DNA of 64,000 nt from Nakamurella antarctica (GTDB taxonomy: Bacteria > Actinomycetota > Actinomycetes > Mycobacteriales > Nakamurellaceae): assembly GCF_003860405.1 (NCBI RefSeq), contig NZ_CP034170.1:3224001-3288000 (forward strand), given 5' to 3'. A program made the position numbers and the translations under genes. This document shows positions 1 through 9,806 of this stretch, piece by piece. The notes beneath the pieces were generated by a model that made no database searches, was not told where the DNA came from, and saw only the letters and a program-made list of their open reading frames with translations. The first letter of the stretch is position 1; every line of letters starts with the position of its first letter.

Positions 1-438
1 GAGATGATGCTGCCGGTACTGCAACCGCTGAGTCCGGCGGCTCGAGAACCCGCGCGCTCCTTGGGTTTTGCTTTCCAGCTGACGAACTTTCTGCGCGATG
101 TCAACGAAGATCTTGACCGCGGACGGATCTACGTCCCGTTGGAAGATATCGAACACTTCGGCGTCGACATCCACTCGCGCAAATCTGACGAGGCGTGGAA
201 GGCGTTGCTGGCCTTCGAGTTACGCCGCAACCGCGAGCTGTACCAGCACGCTGACACCGGGCTGGTTCACTTACCGCCGCGATCAGCGAAGTGCGTGGGC
301 GCCGCTCGCGTTCTGTACTCACAGATCCTGGACCGTATCGAAAAGGCTGATTACGACGTGTTCAGCACCCGGGTGCGGGTTCCGACGTGGCGCAAAGCAA
401 CCACCGCCGGGCGGATCTTGCTCCGCGGGATGTCGTAA
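1..438 (+). CDS. crtB: Phytoene/squalene synthase family protein, 3' part
   Basis: Coding sequence runs in frame from the window edge to TAA at 436-438, so only the C-terminal part is present and the start lies outside. The residues FQLTNFLRDVNEDLDRGR followed by YVPLEDI match the second aspartate-rich region of the trans-isoprenyl diphosphate synthase (head-to-head) family, which condenses two prenyl diphosphates; DVNED is the Mg-diphosphate binding motif. Phytoene synthase of carotenoid synthesis is the likeliest member, but a squalene-synthase-like enzyme cannot be excluded from this part. It converges with the dehydrogenase on the other strand, leaving only 21 bases between the two stops. 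Confidence 0.8.
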   Translation, partial: EMMLPVLQPLSPAAREPARSLGFAFQLTNFLRDVNEDLDRGRIYVPLEDIEHFGVDIHSRKSDEAWKALLAFELRRNRELYQHADTGLVHLPPRSAKCVGAARVLYSQILDRIEKADYDVFSTRVRVPTWRKATTAGRILLRGMS

Positions 439-459
439 TTTGCCCCTATTTCGCGGTGT

Positions 460-1491
460 CTAGCCGATCTCGATGACCGTCATCCCGGGCCCGCCACCCG
501 GCTGCCCCATTGCCGCTAGAGCCGCACTGCCGTCGGCGAGCCCCACCGTGCGACCCACCAGCAATGACGGGTCGAGCCTCCCGTCAGCGATCATTGCCAA
601 CATTGCCGGATACTCCTGCGCCGCCATGCCGTGCGACCCGTGAATCGAGAGCTCCCACGCCACCACCCGACCCATCGGCAACGGCGGCGTGGAACTGGCG
701 CCGAGTAACAGTCCGATCTGGATGTGCTTCCCGCGCCTGCGGAGCGACAGCACTGACGCCACGGCCGTTTCCGCCGACCCCAGGGCATCGATCGAGACGT
801 GCACTCCACCGGACTGCTGCTGAATCTGAGCAGCAGCCCTCGGCGATGACATCAGCGTTATGTCGGCGCCCAAGTTGGCTGCGGTGCGCAGTGCCTGTTC
901 CGAAATGTCTACCGCAATAACGTTGGCGCCCAATGCTTTCGCGATCATCACCGCGGACAGACCCACTCCGCCGCAACCGTGCACAGCAACCCACTGTCCG
1001 CGGGTGAGACCGCCATGGGCGGTCAGTGCGCGAAAAGCCGTGGCGAACCTGCAGCCCAGCGCTGCTGCTGTCACAAAGTCGATCGCTTCGGGCAGGGCGA
1101 CCAGGTTGAAATCCGCCCGATGAATCGCGACTAGCTCGGCGAAAGAACCAGCGTGCGTAAACCCCGGTTGGGTCTGATCGGGGCACACCTGGGAGTCGCC
1201 GGCCAGGCAGTATTCGCAAGCGCCGCAGCCGCAGACAAAGGGGACCGTGACGCGGTCGCCCGGCTTCCAGCGCCGAACCGACGACCCAACCTGCGCGATC
1301 ACGCCCGCAAGTTCATGGCCCGGGATGTGCGGCAGGGCAACCGGATCGTGGCCCTGCCAAGCATGCCAATCAGACCGACACACACCAGAGGCCCGAACCG
1401 CAATCAGCGCCCCGTCATCCGGGCAGGCCGGCGGCGGCACGTCCCGCAAGTGGAGTGGAGAGTTGATGGCGTCAAAAACAAGGGCCTGCAC
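460..1491 (-). CDS. Zinc-dependent alcohol dehydrogenase (MDR family)
   Basis: This 343-residue cytosolic medium-chain dehydrogenase has the usual family length. Seen in the sequence: catalytic-zinc residues Cys38 and His59-Glu60 in GVCRSDWHAW...GHE, the structural-zinc cysteines near 89, 92, 95 and 103 (CGACEYC plus a later Cys), and the Rossmann motif GCGGVGLSAV near residue 169 for NAD(P) binding. The family oxidises alcohols or reduces aldehydes; the substrate cannot be read from sequence. It is preceded on the same strand, after a 55-base gap, by the large wall protein and is probably its own unit. Confidence 0.87.
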   Translation of the reverse strand: MQALVFDAINSPLHLRDVPPPACPDDGALIAVRASGVCRSDWHAWQGHDPVALPHIPGHELAGVIAQVGSSVRRWKPGDRVTVPFVCGCGACEYCLAGDSQVCPDQTQPGFTHAGSFAELVAIHRADFNLVALPEAIDFVTAAALGCRFATAFRALTAHGGLTRGQWVAVHGCGGVGLSAVMIAKALGANVIAVDISEQALRTAANLGADITLMSSPRAAAQIQQQSGGVHVSIDALGSAETAVASVLSLRRRGKHIQIGLLLGASSTPPLPMGRVVAWELSIHGSHGMAAQEYPAMLAMIADGRLDPSLLVGRTVGLADGSAALAAMGQPGGGPGMTVIEIG

Positions 1492-1546
1492 CCGTTCAGC
1501 CTTTCATGCTGAGCGGAGGCAGGCCCTTGCCTACTGCGCGGGTGTG

Positions 1547-4500
1547 TTATGCGCGGCGCCGCGCGAAGAGCAGCGCTCCCACGCCCAGCCCGATCAAGAG
1601 CATCGACCACGGCACCATCGTGTCGGTGTGGCTACCCGTGGCAGGCAGGTATTTGATCGGAGTACCTGCCATAGTGCTGGGGCTGGTACTGCCGCTCCCA
1701 CCCTCCACTTCGGAGGTAGACGTCTTTGTCGAGGTGCTCGGGGACGTGACCGAAGGAGACGTTACCGAAGGGGAGTTGAACGTCGGCTGTGTTGTTGTGG
1801 GGGATGTGGTTGTGGGGGATGTGGCAATAGTTGTTCCGGTGCTGGTAGAGGTTGTGGTGGAGGTTGTGGTGGAGGTTGTGGTGGAGGTGGAGGTTGTGGT
1901 GGTGGACGTAGAGGTTGTCACTGGCACCGTCACCTCCGCCGGGTCGTCGTCCGTAACGGTATTTTCCTCTTCGTCGTAAGCCCGCACGACCGCGGTGTTC
2001 ACGTAACCCTTGGCTATGGACTCCTGGCACGTAATGGCGAAGGAGTCTCCGGGCTGCAAAGCCTCCGGCAACTCCTGGTCATCAAGGCACGCCTGCAGCG
2101 TCGGGTCGGTAAATTCGAATCCGGATAGGGTCTGCGCGCCCGTGTTGGTCACCACCAGTTGCCACTCGGCCACTCCATCCATGCCGACCGCGTAGGTCTC
2201 GCCGTAAGGGCCCTCGACAGGGCCCACGGTCTTCTCGAGCGTGATGCCCGAGTCGCCCACGAAGCCAAAGTCAACCGTTAGGTTGGTGTCCTCGTACGGC
2301 AATCCCGTGTTGTTCGGGGAGGTCTGGCCCGCTGGTGCGCCGCCAATAAGCAGGCTGACCAGGCCGGACCGCACGCCGCTGATGGCTGGGGTGGCACCGG
2401 TGGCCTGGTGATCAACTCCTTCGTCAGCTCCGCTCGCGGGATTAACGACGCCGTCGGGCGCCACTTTGTAGCCTTCCAACGGACCATTGAGCGCGAAGTT
2501 GGTTGCGGCCACGTACACGAAGTACGAACCTTCGGCCAGCCCGCGCACAAACCAGCGCCCGCTAGCGTCGGTGACGGCTACTCCGACTGGGGTATCCGTG
2601 CCGACGATGGCGCCCGCGGCGTAGACGAGCACGGTGACTCCGGGTACCCCGGCCTCACCGGCATCGGCGCGCCCGTTGAAGTTGCTGTCCAGGAAGATGA
2701 AGTCGCCGATCGCGACTTCGCGGATCTTGGGCTGAATTTCCGCATTGAAGTACACCGGCAAGGCGATGTCGCCAAAACGTGCTTCCCAAGAGTTCGCGTA
2801 AAGATCACCCGGTTTGGCGCCAGCCGTCGTCTGGAAGTCCAGCAAAATGCTGAAGATCCCGGAGTCCGCGGGCAGGTAAGCCGGTCCGCTGCCAACGAAG
2901 CGCAAGGCTGTCACCATCGACAACGTCACCCCTGCGCAGGTAGCGGGGTTTGCATCAGCAACGTCTGCGAACGTGCACGGCCACTGCGCTGATCCCAGTG
3001 CCGCAGCTGTGCCCGGGTCCACCCGCCCGTCCAGCCCGGGACCGTCAAGGGCATCCAAGGTGGACGGCGGTGTGGTTGACACCCACGCCACCTCGCCCTT
3101 GATCGAAGGCGTGACGGATTTAATGGTGAGGCTTCCGGGGGCGATGATGCTGCCCCGCGTGTCGCCGACATAGGGCAGGATGTCGATTGCATCAAAGCTA
3201 TTCAGGTCAATCGCGGAGTTGTTGGCGAAATCTAGTTTGTAGGTCGCTACGTCGCCAGCATCGAGCAATGGGGTCAGCGCCGCCTTGGAGATAACTGCCT
3301 GGTTGCTGCCGTTGACATTGACCGTGTTAGCTGCCAACGTGCCGTTGTCGTTGAACCCGGCGACCTCGTCCGGGGTCCGGATAGGCAGACCCGACCTGTC
3401 CGGAGAGTTGATCGAAACATAGTTGGTGTGGCTTCCGCTAGCCACAGCGCCGCCGATTTGCGCTCGGTAGTTGATGATCGCCGTGGAGAACCATGGCATG
3501 TCGCCCATGCTCCATGTCATCACCTGATGCCCGCCCGAGTCGAAGCTCAGCACCGGTTCCGGCGTGGGCGGCGCTGTGGGGTAGGTCAGCGAATCCTGGA
3601 AGTTGGCACTGCCCGGCACATACGTGAATCCCAGAGGCAGGGTGTCAACGACGGCGACGTCATTGGTCAGCCCGATGGTGGTGCCGTCGTTGAACAGGTT
3701 GATTGCTGACTCGCCAGGTGCTGGCTGCACCACTAGTACCCAAGGGACCGTGTCGCCCACCCCGTAGCTGACACCGTTGTCTGTGTTTCCCTTGCTAACG
3801 CGTACTGCACCGTTGATTAAGGTCCACCAAGAAGATTGCGGACCAGAGCTGACGGTGTAAGCGAGCGGCGCCGTGCAGTCCGGGAAGTTGGTGCACGTGG
3901 CCGTCTCTACACCGTTAACGCTGTCCTTGAACGAGGCGTAATTCCTCATCTGCTGGCCATTCGGGCCCGCTAGTGGCTCCCAGACAAATGTAAAACCTGC
4001 GGACTTTCCAGCCGGAACGGCCTCATTCAAGGTGACACGCGCCATATTGAGATTAGCCGCGTTGACGAGACGGAGTCCCGAGTTCGTGTAGTCGACGTCG
4101 GCCGCCGTTACCCAGCCGTCAGCATCGCCAGCGATAGCTTGTGGCGCCGAGCAGTCGTTAGCGGATTGTGCCTGGTACTCCCCGCTATCCGTAGCCGCGA
4201 TCCGATGAGTTCCCCACGGGCCAATCCCGTATTCGGTCAGGAACGTGCCCACGTACGGGTTGAACCCCGCGGGGTTCGGAGCAATCGGGTTGGTAGTAAA
4301 GGGAAGTCCGCCTGGTGTGCCGACGGTGCCCGTCGGAGCGGAGAGGGTGAACTTATCGTTCTCCCACTTATCGCACAGCGCGATGCCTGCCGGGTAGTCG
4401 GCCACGCCCGTGTTAACGAAGCCGATTTCGCTGGTGAATTTACCGCCCAGTGCTACGCCGAGGCCTCGGACTTCTGACTTGTAGTACCGACCGCTCACAT

Positions 4501-5833
4501 TCACATCGAGCTGAGTACACACCCCGTTGTTGAGGGTGCTCTCCGTGCCCGCGCCGAAGTTCGACAAGCCAGCGGTATCCGACGGGTCCCAGTTACTCAC
4601 TCCGGTCCCGGCGACCCAAGGCGATCCCGGATTCGGTGATGAACACAGACCTTCATTGGTGGTGCCGACTGCGTTGCCGAAGTACAACGTGCCGGCGCCG
4701 TCACCTGCTGGGAGTGTGGCCGCATCGACGTCGGCGGACGGGATGCGAAGCTGCACCTGCGCCACGCCGTAGTACCCCTGGTGACCAGCCGATAATGCAA
4801 ACCCATAAGCGTCTTTGGTCGGTGTCGCGGCAGGGCGGTTGAAGTCAGGACTGAAGCTCACAGTGATAGGCGCGCCCGCAGCTGCTTGAACGCAGCTGGC
4901 GTTTGCGTTGGCGACCTGGCGGTCGTAGTCGATGGTGCTCCCGAACTGGATGCCGGGGATGTTGAAGGCGGAGATATTCACGTCGGTGCAGTTCTGCACG
5001 ACGGTGCCGGTGGGGGTGAAGATATCGCTGAAAACTACTGGCGCCGACAAGGCTGTGTTTCCGCGAGGGTCGGTGTCGGCCGAGCGAAGACCGATCATGT
5101 ACCGAGCGTTAAAACCTGCGGGAAGTGTTTGCGTCGCGGCAGCGAAGCTCGGGACGGCGGCAAGGTCTTTGACCAAATCCCACCGCGGGGCTGCCGAGGT
5201 AACGACCGGCACCGATGTCGCCGTCGCGGGGGTGCTCCCAACGTTGGTAACGGTGGCGGTGGCCGTAAAGCTCGCGCCGTCACCCATCGCCACCGGGGCA
5301 AACCCTGGAAGCTGAACGGTGCCGGTCGTGGAAGCTGCCAGCGGGCCTAAATTACAGGTGAACCCAGTGCGCGGGTTGAGAAAGGTCAGGCCCTTCTTGC
5401 ACACGCCAGTGGTCGGATCCGTGGACAAAATGAAAGAGGCCTCGATCAAGGCCCCGTTGGTCAACGACACCGTGAGGATAGTGTCTTCCGTGTTCAACGG
5501 GGGGTTGATTGAATAGTCGACGCTGTATTGGACCGTGTCACCTGTGCGGACGATCCCGTTGGAGGCGTTGAGGTCGTCGCCCGGTTCTTGGACGCCGTCA
5601 CCCGCGACACAAGGGGTGTCGATTGCGTCGGTACCGTCGTTGCACCAGTCCTCGAACGGGGCCGTACCGTCCGTCAGCTTCTGAATCTGCACGACCAACT
5701 CACTGGCGTTAGCCGTTAACGGCGCAAACAATTGAAGGCTCGCAGCGACAAGGCAGGTCACCGCCACAGTGATACCCGCGCGAAGGCACACTGTTTTGAG
5801 AGGAAAACGAGTTGCGGACACGGGCGACCTCAC
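1547..5833 (-). CDS. Large LPXTG-anchored surface protein with SdrD_B-like and DUF11-like repeats
   Basis: A 1428-residue secreted wall protein. The N-terminus has a signal peptide (hydrophobic stretch VAVTCLVAASLQLFAP, likely cut after TANA, about residue 43). Most of the body resembles conserved-repeat (DUF11-like) beta domains of the kind that form isopeptide bonds. Near residues 1110-1190 is an SdrD_B/SpaA-like fold (IGDFIFLDSNFNGRADAGE, a Ca-binding-type loop). It is followed by a further beta domain (GITLEKTV...), a Thr/Ser-rich spacer, and the sorting signal LPATG near 1396 with a membrane segment and the tail ARRRA. Sortase is inferred to anchor it to peptidoglycan. The chosen start is GTG at 5833; GTG at 5821 has a better placed GAGG and is a good alternative. 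No sortase gene is nearby. Adhesion or a structural role is inference. Confidence 0.85.
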   Translation of the reverse strand: MRSPVSATRFPLKTVCLRAGITVAVTCLVAASLQLFAPLTANASELVVQIQKLTDGTAPFEDWCNDGTDAIDTPCVAGDGVQEPGDDLNASNGIVRTGDTVQYSVDYSINPPLNTEDTILTVSLTNGALIEASFILSTDPTTGVCKKGLTFLNPRTGFTCNLGPLAASTTGTVQLPGFAPVAMGDGASFTATATVTNVGSTPATATSVPVVTSAAPRWDLVKDLAAVPSFAAATQTLPAGFNARYMIGLRSADTDPRGNTALSAPVVFSDIFTPTGTVVQNCTDVNISAFNIPGIQFGSTIDYDRQVANANASCVQAAAGAPITVSFSPDFNRPAATPTKDAYGFALSAGHQGYYGVAQVQLRIPSADVDAATLPAGDGAGTLYFGNAVGTTNEGLCSSPNPGSPWVAGTGVSNWDPSDTAGLSNFGAGTESTLNNGVCTQLDVNVSGRYYKSEVRGLGVALGGKFTSEIGFVNTGVADYPAGIALCDKWENDKFTLSAPTGTVGTPGGLPFTTNPIAPNPAGFNPYVGTFLTEYGIGPWGTHRIAATDSGEYQAQSANDCSAPQAIAGDADGWVTAADVDYTNSGLRLVNAANLNMARVTLNEAVPAGKSAGFTFVWEPLAGPNGQQMRNYASFKDSVNGVETATCTNFPDCTAPLAYTVSSGPQSSWWTLINGAVRVSKGNTDNGVSYGVGDTVPWVLVVQPAPGESAINLFNDGTTIGLTNDVAVVDTLPLGFTYVPGSANFQDSLTYPTAPPTPEPVLSFDSGGHQVMTWSMGDMPWFSTAIINYRAQIGGAVASGSHTNYVSINSPDRSGLPIRTPDEVAGFNDNGTLAANTVNVNGSNQAVISKAALTPLLDAGDVATYKLDFANNSAIDLNSFDAIDILPYVGDTRGSIIAPGSLTIKSVTPSIKGEVAWVSTTPPSTLDALDGPGLDGRVDPGTAAALGSAQWPCTFADVADANPATCAGVTLSMVTALRFVGSGPAYLPADSGIFSILLDFQTTAGAKPGDLYANSWEARFGDIALPVYFNAEIQPKIREVAIGDFIFLDSNFNGRADAGEAGVPGVTVLVYAAGAIVGTDTPVGVAVTDASGRWFVRGLAEGSYFVYVAATNFALNGPLEGYKVAPDGVVNPASGADEGVDHQATGATPAISGVRSGLVSLLIGGAPAGQTSPNNTGLPYEDTNLTVDFGFVGDSGITLEKTVGPVEGPYGETYAVGMDGVAEWQLVVTNTGAQTLSGFEFTDPTLQACLDDQELPEALQPGDSFAITCQESIAKGYVNTAVVRAYDEEENTVTDDDPAEVTVPVTTSTSTTTTSTSTTTSTTTSTTTSTSTGTTIATSPTTTSPTTTQPTFNSPSVTSPSVTSPSTSTKTSTSEVEGGSGSTSPSTMAGTPIKYLPATGSHTDTMVPWSMLLIGLGVGALLFARRRA
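1690..1935 (-). repeat. Low-complexity Thr/Ser coding repeat
   Basis: On the plus strand this is a run of GTTGTGGTGGAG-like units (clearest at 1830-1920). On the coding strand it encodes the Thr/Ser-rich wall-spanning spacer of the LPATG protein (TSTSTTTTSTSTTTS and similar). Such runs can change length by slipped-strand pairing. The Gly-rich and His-rich open frames across it on other frames are shadows. Confidence 0.8.
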
Positions 5834-5953
5834 GTCGAATTAGCGGACTGTGAGAGTGATGTTAAGTCGTTCGCCGGACGGTTAACAGCCCATTCTGGTA
5901 ATCTTTAGTTTACTCTTTCTGACAGATTGGTGACGGTAAGTAGTCACTAACCT

Positions 5954-7252
5954 TTATGTCAGGAACCTAAAGGTCGGTGAATCCGGGTCGATCTTCTCGA
6001 TGTCCATCTTCGCGGCGCTCATCCGTTTCAGCAAGCCCGGAAGGTCGTCAGGTGAGCCGATCTGAATACCCACCAACGCCGGGCCGGTCTCACGATTGTT
6101 GCGCTTCACATATTCAAACAAGGCGATGTCATCGTCGGGACCGAGCACGTCGTCCAGGAATCTTCGCAGCGCCCCGGGCTCCTGCGGGAAGTTGACCAGA
6201 AAATAGTGTTTCAAACCCTCGTGTACCAAAGACCTTTCGAGGACCTCGCCATACCGCGAAACGTCATTGTTTCCACCGGATACCACCAGCACGACGGTGC
6301 TACCGGGCTGCACTTGAACTACCCCGGGATCGTAATGGGTACCCAGGCTTGCCACGGTGAGCGCCCCAGCGGGTTCGGCGATGATGCCCTCACTTTGGTA
6401 GAGCGCGAGCATCGCGGTGCAAATCGCGCCCTCCTCAACAGTGACCATCTCAACGCCGCTCTGTGCGATTAGCCCACTCGTGAGAGTCCCGACGGTTCGC
6501 ACGGCGGCGCCGTCGACGAAAGGGTCCATATTCGCCAGTGGCACCGGCCGCCCGGCGGCGAGTGCGGCCGTCATCGAAGCGGCGCCCGCAGGTTCGACGC
6601 CGACGACGCGGATGCTGCCGAACCGCTCCGAATAAAACGTCGCCGTACCAGCCAGCAAACCACCGCCGCCCACAGGGACCACCACCATGTCCGGCACGCG
6701 GCCCAGCTGGTTGACGATTTCTCGGGCAATGGTGCCCTGCCCGGCGATGGTGCGCAGATCGTTGAACGGGTGGACCATCGTCGCGCCCGTCTCGGTCACC
6801 TCCTTCGCGGCGGCCTCCGCGGCTTCGTCATACGTGTCTCCCACCATCACCAGCTCCACCATCGAGCCGCCGTGAGCGCGGATCCGATCCCGCTTTTGCA
6901 CAGGCGTGGTGCGCGGCACATAGATGCGCCCCATAATCCCCAGCTGCTTGCAGGCAAAGGCGACGCCCTGGGCGTGGTTGCCGGCGCTCGCCGTGACGAC
7001 GCCCGCAGCGCGCTCGGCCTCGGACAACTGCGTCATCAGGTTGAACGCGCCGCGAAGCTTGTACGAACGGACCGCCTGCAGGTCTTCCCGTTTCAGGTAG
7101 ACCTCCGCACCGACCATCGTCGAAAGTCGCTCACAGCGCTCCAGCGGGGTACTGGTGATCACTCCGGCCAGCCGCGCGGCCGCGTCGTCAATGTCAAGGG
7201 CGGACAGCTGTGGAAACGGCGTCGCCCATGGCATCGATCGGAAGTCCGGCAC
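5954..7252 (-). CDS. ilvA: Threonine ammonia-lyase (threonine dehydratase)
   Basis: A PLP enzyme of 432 residues that deaminates threonine to 2-oxobutanoate, the first step towards isoleucine. The PLP lysine is Lys65 in SYKLRGAFN, and the phosphate-binding loop is VGGGGL near residue 195. The last 90 residues (from about 340, HEGLKHYFLVNFPQEPGALRRFL) form one ACT-like regulatory domain, the short form of IlvA common in Gram-positives, which suggests allosteric control. The GTG start at 7252 gives the expected N-terminus. The wall protein follows on the same strand after about 120 bases, but no functional link is expected. Confidence 0.9.
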   Translation of the reverse strand: MPDFRSMPWATPFPQLSALDIDDAAARLAGVITSTPLERCERLSTMVGAEVYLKREDLQAVRSYKLRGAFNLMTQLSEAERAAGVVTASAGNHAQGVAFACKQLGIMGRIYVPRTTPVQKRDRIRAHGGSMVELVMVGDTYDEAAEAAAKEVTETGATMVHPFNDLRTIAGQGTIAREIVNQLGRVPDMVVVPVGGGGLLAGTATFYSERFGSIRVVGVEPAGAASMTAALAAGRPVPLANMDPFVDGAAVRTVGTLTSGLIAQSGVEMVTVEEGAICTAMLALYQSEGIIAEPAGALTVASLGTHYDPGVVQVQPGSTVVLVVSGGNNDVSRYGEVLERSLVHEGLKHYFLVNFPQEPGALRRFLDDVLGPDDDIALFEYVKRNNRETGPALVGIQIGSPDDLPGLLKRMSAAKMDIEKIDPDSPTFRFLT

Positions 7253-7454
7253 CAGTCAATCCTGCCACCGCTGACGGCGCGGCAACACCAATGCCCTTGT
7301 CGCGCTGCCGCCTTTCACTATCTGGTCGTGGCTTCTGATGCCACTGCCTGCCATCAGCGCCCCATTGGTGCGCTGATTTACTGCCGCTGGGGAGCCTGTC
7401 GGAGCCCTGCACTAGGATTTGCGGTAACGCTGACAGGCACCGAAAGGGGACGCC

Positions 7455-8065
7455 ATGGACGCAATGACTACTACTTTCCTGGTGGTGGGCGGCCTCAGCG
7501 TCGTCATCCTGCTGATCTCCGTGGTAATCGGCGACGTAGCGCACTTCGGTGCGGACGCCGACGGGCCATTCTCACTTCCAGCACTTGCGGGGTTCTTCGG
7601 GGTGCAGGATTCGGTGGCGCGATCGCCGCCTCGTTACTCGACTCGCTGCCAGGCCTGGTCCGATTGCTGCTCAGCCTCGCAGTCGCTGGCGCGGTGGCTC
7701 TCCCACTGGCTTGGGCGGCGCTCAAGCTCGCTTCGACGCTTCTTAACATGCGCACCGACGCCACCGTAACCAGCACGTCATTGCTCGGCGCCCACGGAAC
7801 GGTAATCACCGCGATCACCTCTGCAGCAGCCTTCGGTGAAGTCCGGCTTACCCTCGGCGGTCACACGCTCAAATACAACGCCCGGAGCCAGACCCCATTG
7901 CCTGTCGGCACCACGGTGTACGTCGTGGATGTCCCTAGTTCCACGTCGGTGGAGGTAGTTTCCACCGCCTACGACGTGCCCGGCGCGGCTGGTCCCGGCG
8001 CGGGCGGTCCCGGCGCGGCCGGCTCGCACACCACCGAACCAGGAGCCAGCGCAGAACTTACGTAG
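7455..8065 (+). pseudogene. NfeD-like membrane protein, one-base frameshift
   Basis: Two frames together give one NfeD-like protein. ATG 7455, with AAAGGGG upstream, starts a frame with a membrane helix (TTFLVVGGLSVVILLISVVI) and PALAGFF. After the G run at 7599-7602 the homology moves to another frame (GFGGAIAASLLDSL, a second hydrophobic stretch, then an OB-fold-like beta domain with LLGAHGTVITAI) and ends at TAG 8063-8065. One extra G in the G4 run would restore a protein of about 203 residues. NfeD-like proteins partner with flotillins, and the flotillin gene follows 28 bases downstream, which supports the assignment. The shift may be a sequencing error rather than a true break. Confidence 0.8.
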
Positions 8066-8093
8066 TACCGAATGCTTGAAGAAAGAGGTTCGA

Positions 8094-9650
8094 ATGAGTC
8101 CTATTTTGCTTTCCATCATCGGCGTCGTTGTTCTGATCGTCCTATTGGCGCTGCTGATTCTGAGCCGCATCAAGGTGGCCGGGCCCAACCAGGCGTTCCT
8201 GGTCACCGGAGCCAAGGGACGCTCCGTGACGAGCGCCTCCGGTGACGTATCCACCGACATGTCGGGCCAGAAGGTCGTGATGGGCGCCAGCGTTTTCGTA
8301 CTGCCCGTCGTGCAGAAGTTGCACGTCATCGACCTCTCCAGCAGGCGAATCCCCGTCGCCATCCGCGGCGCGGTCTCCAAACAGGGCGTCAAATGCGACC
8401 TCGAAGGGGTAGCCATCGTCAAGGTCGGCGGATCACAGGATTCGATCCGCGCTGCAGCCCAACGGTTCCTGAACCAACAGCAGGGCATTGATATCTTCAC
8501 CTCGGAGGTGCTGGCCGGCGCACTGCGCTCCATCGTTGGCCGGCTGACCATTGAAGAAATTATCCGCGACCGCGCAGCGTTCGCCTCGGCCGTCGCGGAA
8601 GAAGCCGAAGCATCGCTGACCGGCCAGGGCTTGGTGCTCGACACGTTCCAACTGCAGGATATCCAAGCCGAAGGCACCTACCTGGAAGACCTCGGCCGCC
8701 CCGAAGCAGCTCGCGTGGTCAAAGAAGCAGCCATCGCGGAGGCCCGCGCCAGGCAGGCAGCCGAGCAGGAACGTCTACTGGCCGAAGAAGCCATCGCCGT
8801 ATCCAACCGGCAGCTCTCCCTCAAGCAGGCAGAGATCCTCGCCGAGATCGACGCCGCCAAGGCGCAGGCTGCGGCCGCTGGGCCTATCTCTAAGGCGGCT
8901 CAAGACCAGCGCGTTCTGGCCGAGCAGGAGAAGGTAGCCCAAGCCACGGCAAACCTGACCGAAAGGCAGCTCGATACCCAGGTCCGCCGACCCGCGGATG
9001 CTGAGCGCTACCGGATCGAGCAACAGGCAGAGGCCAGCAAAAACTCCGTCATTGCCAAGGCCGAAGCCGACCGGCAAGCGACCATTGCGGGTGCGCAGGC
9101 AGCCGCGGAGCAGGCCAAGCTTTCCGGTGAAGGTGAACGGGCGCGCCGTAGTGCGCTCGCTGACGCCGAAGCAATCGAAGGCGCCAAGAAGGGGCAAGCC
9201 GAGCAGCAACGACGCACCGCTATCGCGGCGGCGGTCGAAGCCGAAGGCGCCGCGGAAGCATCGGCGATCCTTGCCCGCGGAACCGCTGAAGCAGCCGCCA
9301 TGGACGCCCGGGCTGGCGCATTCAGCACCTACGGCGAGGCAGCAATTCTTGACTTGTTGATGAAGGTGCTGCCCGAGATCGTTCGGGCAGCCTCGGCGCC
9401 ATTGTCGAATGTTGACAAGATCTCGATTATTTCAACGGACGGCGCTTCAGGATTGACGAAGACTGTTGCCGCCAACGTGGCTCAGGGTCTTGAGTTGTCG
9501 AGCGACCTCACCGGCGTCGATCTCAAGGCGCTGCTGACCAAACTCGGCGGAGCAGCAGCGGGCGGGGTGACCGGAGCAGGCAAGGGGTCTAACGCAGGCT
9601 CGCATGCCGCCACCGGGCCCACCACGATCGCCGTCGAAGACAAGGCCTGA
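8094..9650 (+). CDS. Flotillin family protein (SPFH domain)
   Basis: A 518-residue membrane-associated scaffold. ATG 8094 is preceded by AAGAAAGAGG at good spacing, so this start is preferred over the upstream TTG. Order: N-terminal hydrophobic segment (LLSIIGVVVLIVLLALLIL), SPFH/band-7 domain (about 30-200), then a long Ala/Glu/Lys-rich coiled coil with EA repeats (about 200-420), and a Gly/Ala-rich tail. Flotillins of this FloT/YqiK type oligomerise in ordered membrane patches. Location directly after the NfeD-like gene is the conserved pairing of the family. Confidence 0.88.
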   Translation: MSPILLSIIGVVVLIVLLALLILSRIKVAGPNQAFLVTGAKGRSVTSASGDVSTDMSGQKVVMGASVFVLPVVQKLHVIDLSSRRIPVAIRGAVSKQGVKCDLEGVAIVKVGGSQDSIRAAAQRFLNQQQGIDIFTSEVLAGALRSIVGRLTIEEIIRDRAAFASAVAEEAEASLTGQGLVLDTFQLQDIQAEGTYLEDLGRPEAARVVKEAAIAEARARQAAEQERLLAEEAIAVSNRQLSLKQAEILAEIDAAKAQAAAAGPISKAAQDQRVLAEQEKVAQATANLTERQLDTQVRRPADAERYRIEQQAEASKNSVIAKAEADRQATIAGAQAAAEQAKLSGEGERARRSALADAEAIEGAKKGQAEQQRRTAIAAAVEAEGAAEASAILARGTAEAAAMDARAGAFSTYGEAAILDLLMKVLPEIVRAASAPLSNVDKISIISTDGASGLTKTVAANVAQGLELSSDLTGVDLKALLTKLGGAAAGGVTGAGKGSNAGSHAATGPTTIAVEDKA

Positions 9651-9806
9651 TTCTTCGATGCGGGCTCCCGGTTCACTGGGGCGGGGCGAGAATCAACAGT
9701 GCCCACTGCCCACGAACCGAACAGGAATCAACATCGCCCCGTTCGAATAAGTTGACTTAGGTGCCACTTCTTGCCAGAATCAGGCAGCAACCCGAAGGAG
9801 CTGCCT

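Noticed and set aside
1632-2030. His-rich or Gly-rich open frames over the Thr/Ser repeat
   Set aside because: They are shadows of a low-complexity stretch read in other frames of the wall-protein gene.
6770-7450. Long plus-strand frame before the NfeD part
   Set aside because: It is antisense to threonine dehydratase; only its end (after 7600) is the real continuation of the NfeD-like gene.
7778-8677. 299-residue minus-strand frame
   Set aside because: Antisense to NfeD and flotillin; no ribosome site and no recognisable domain.
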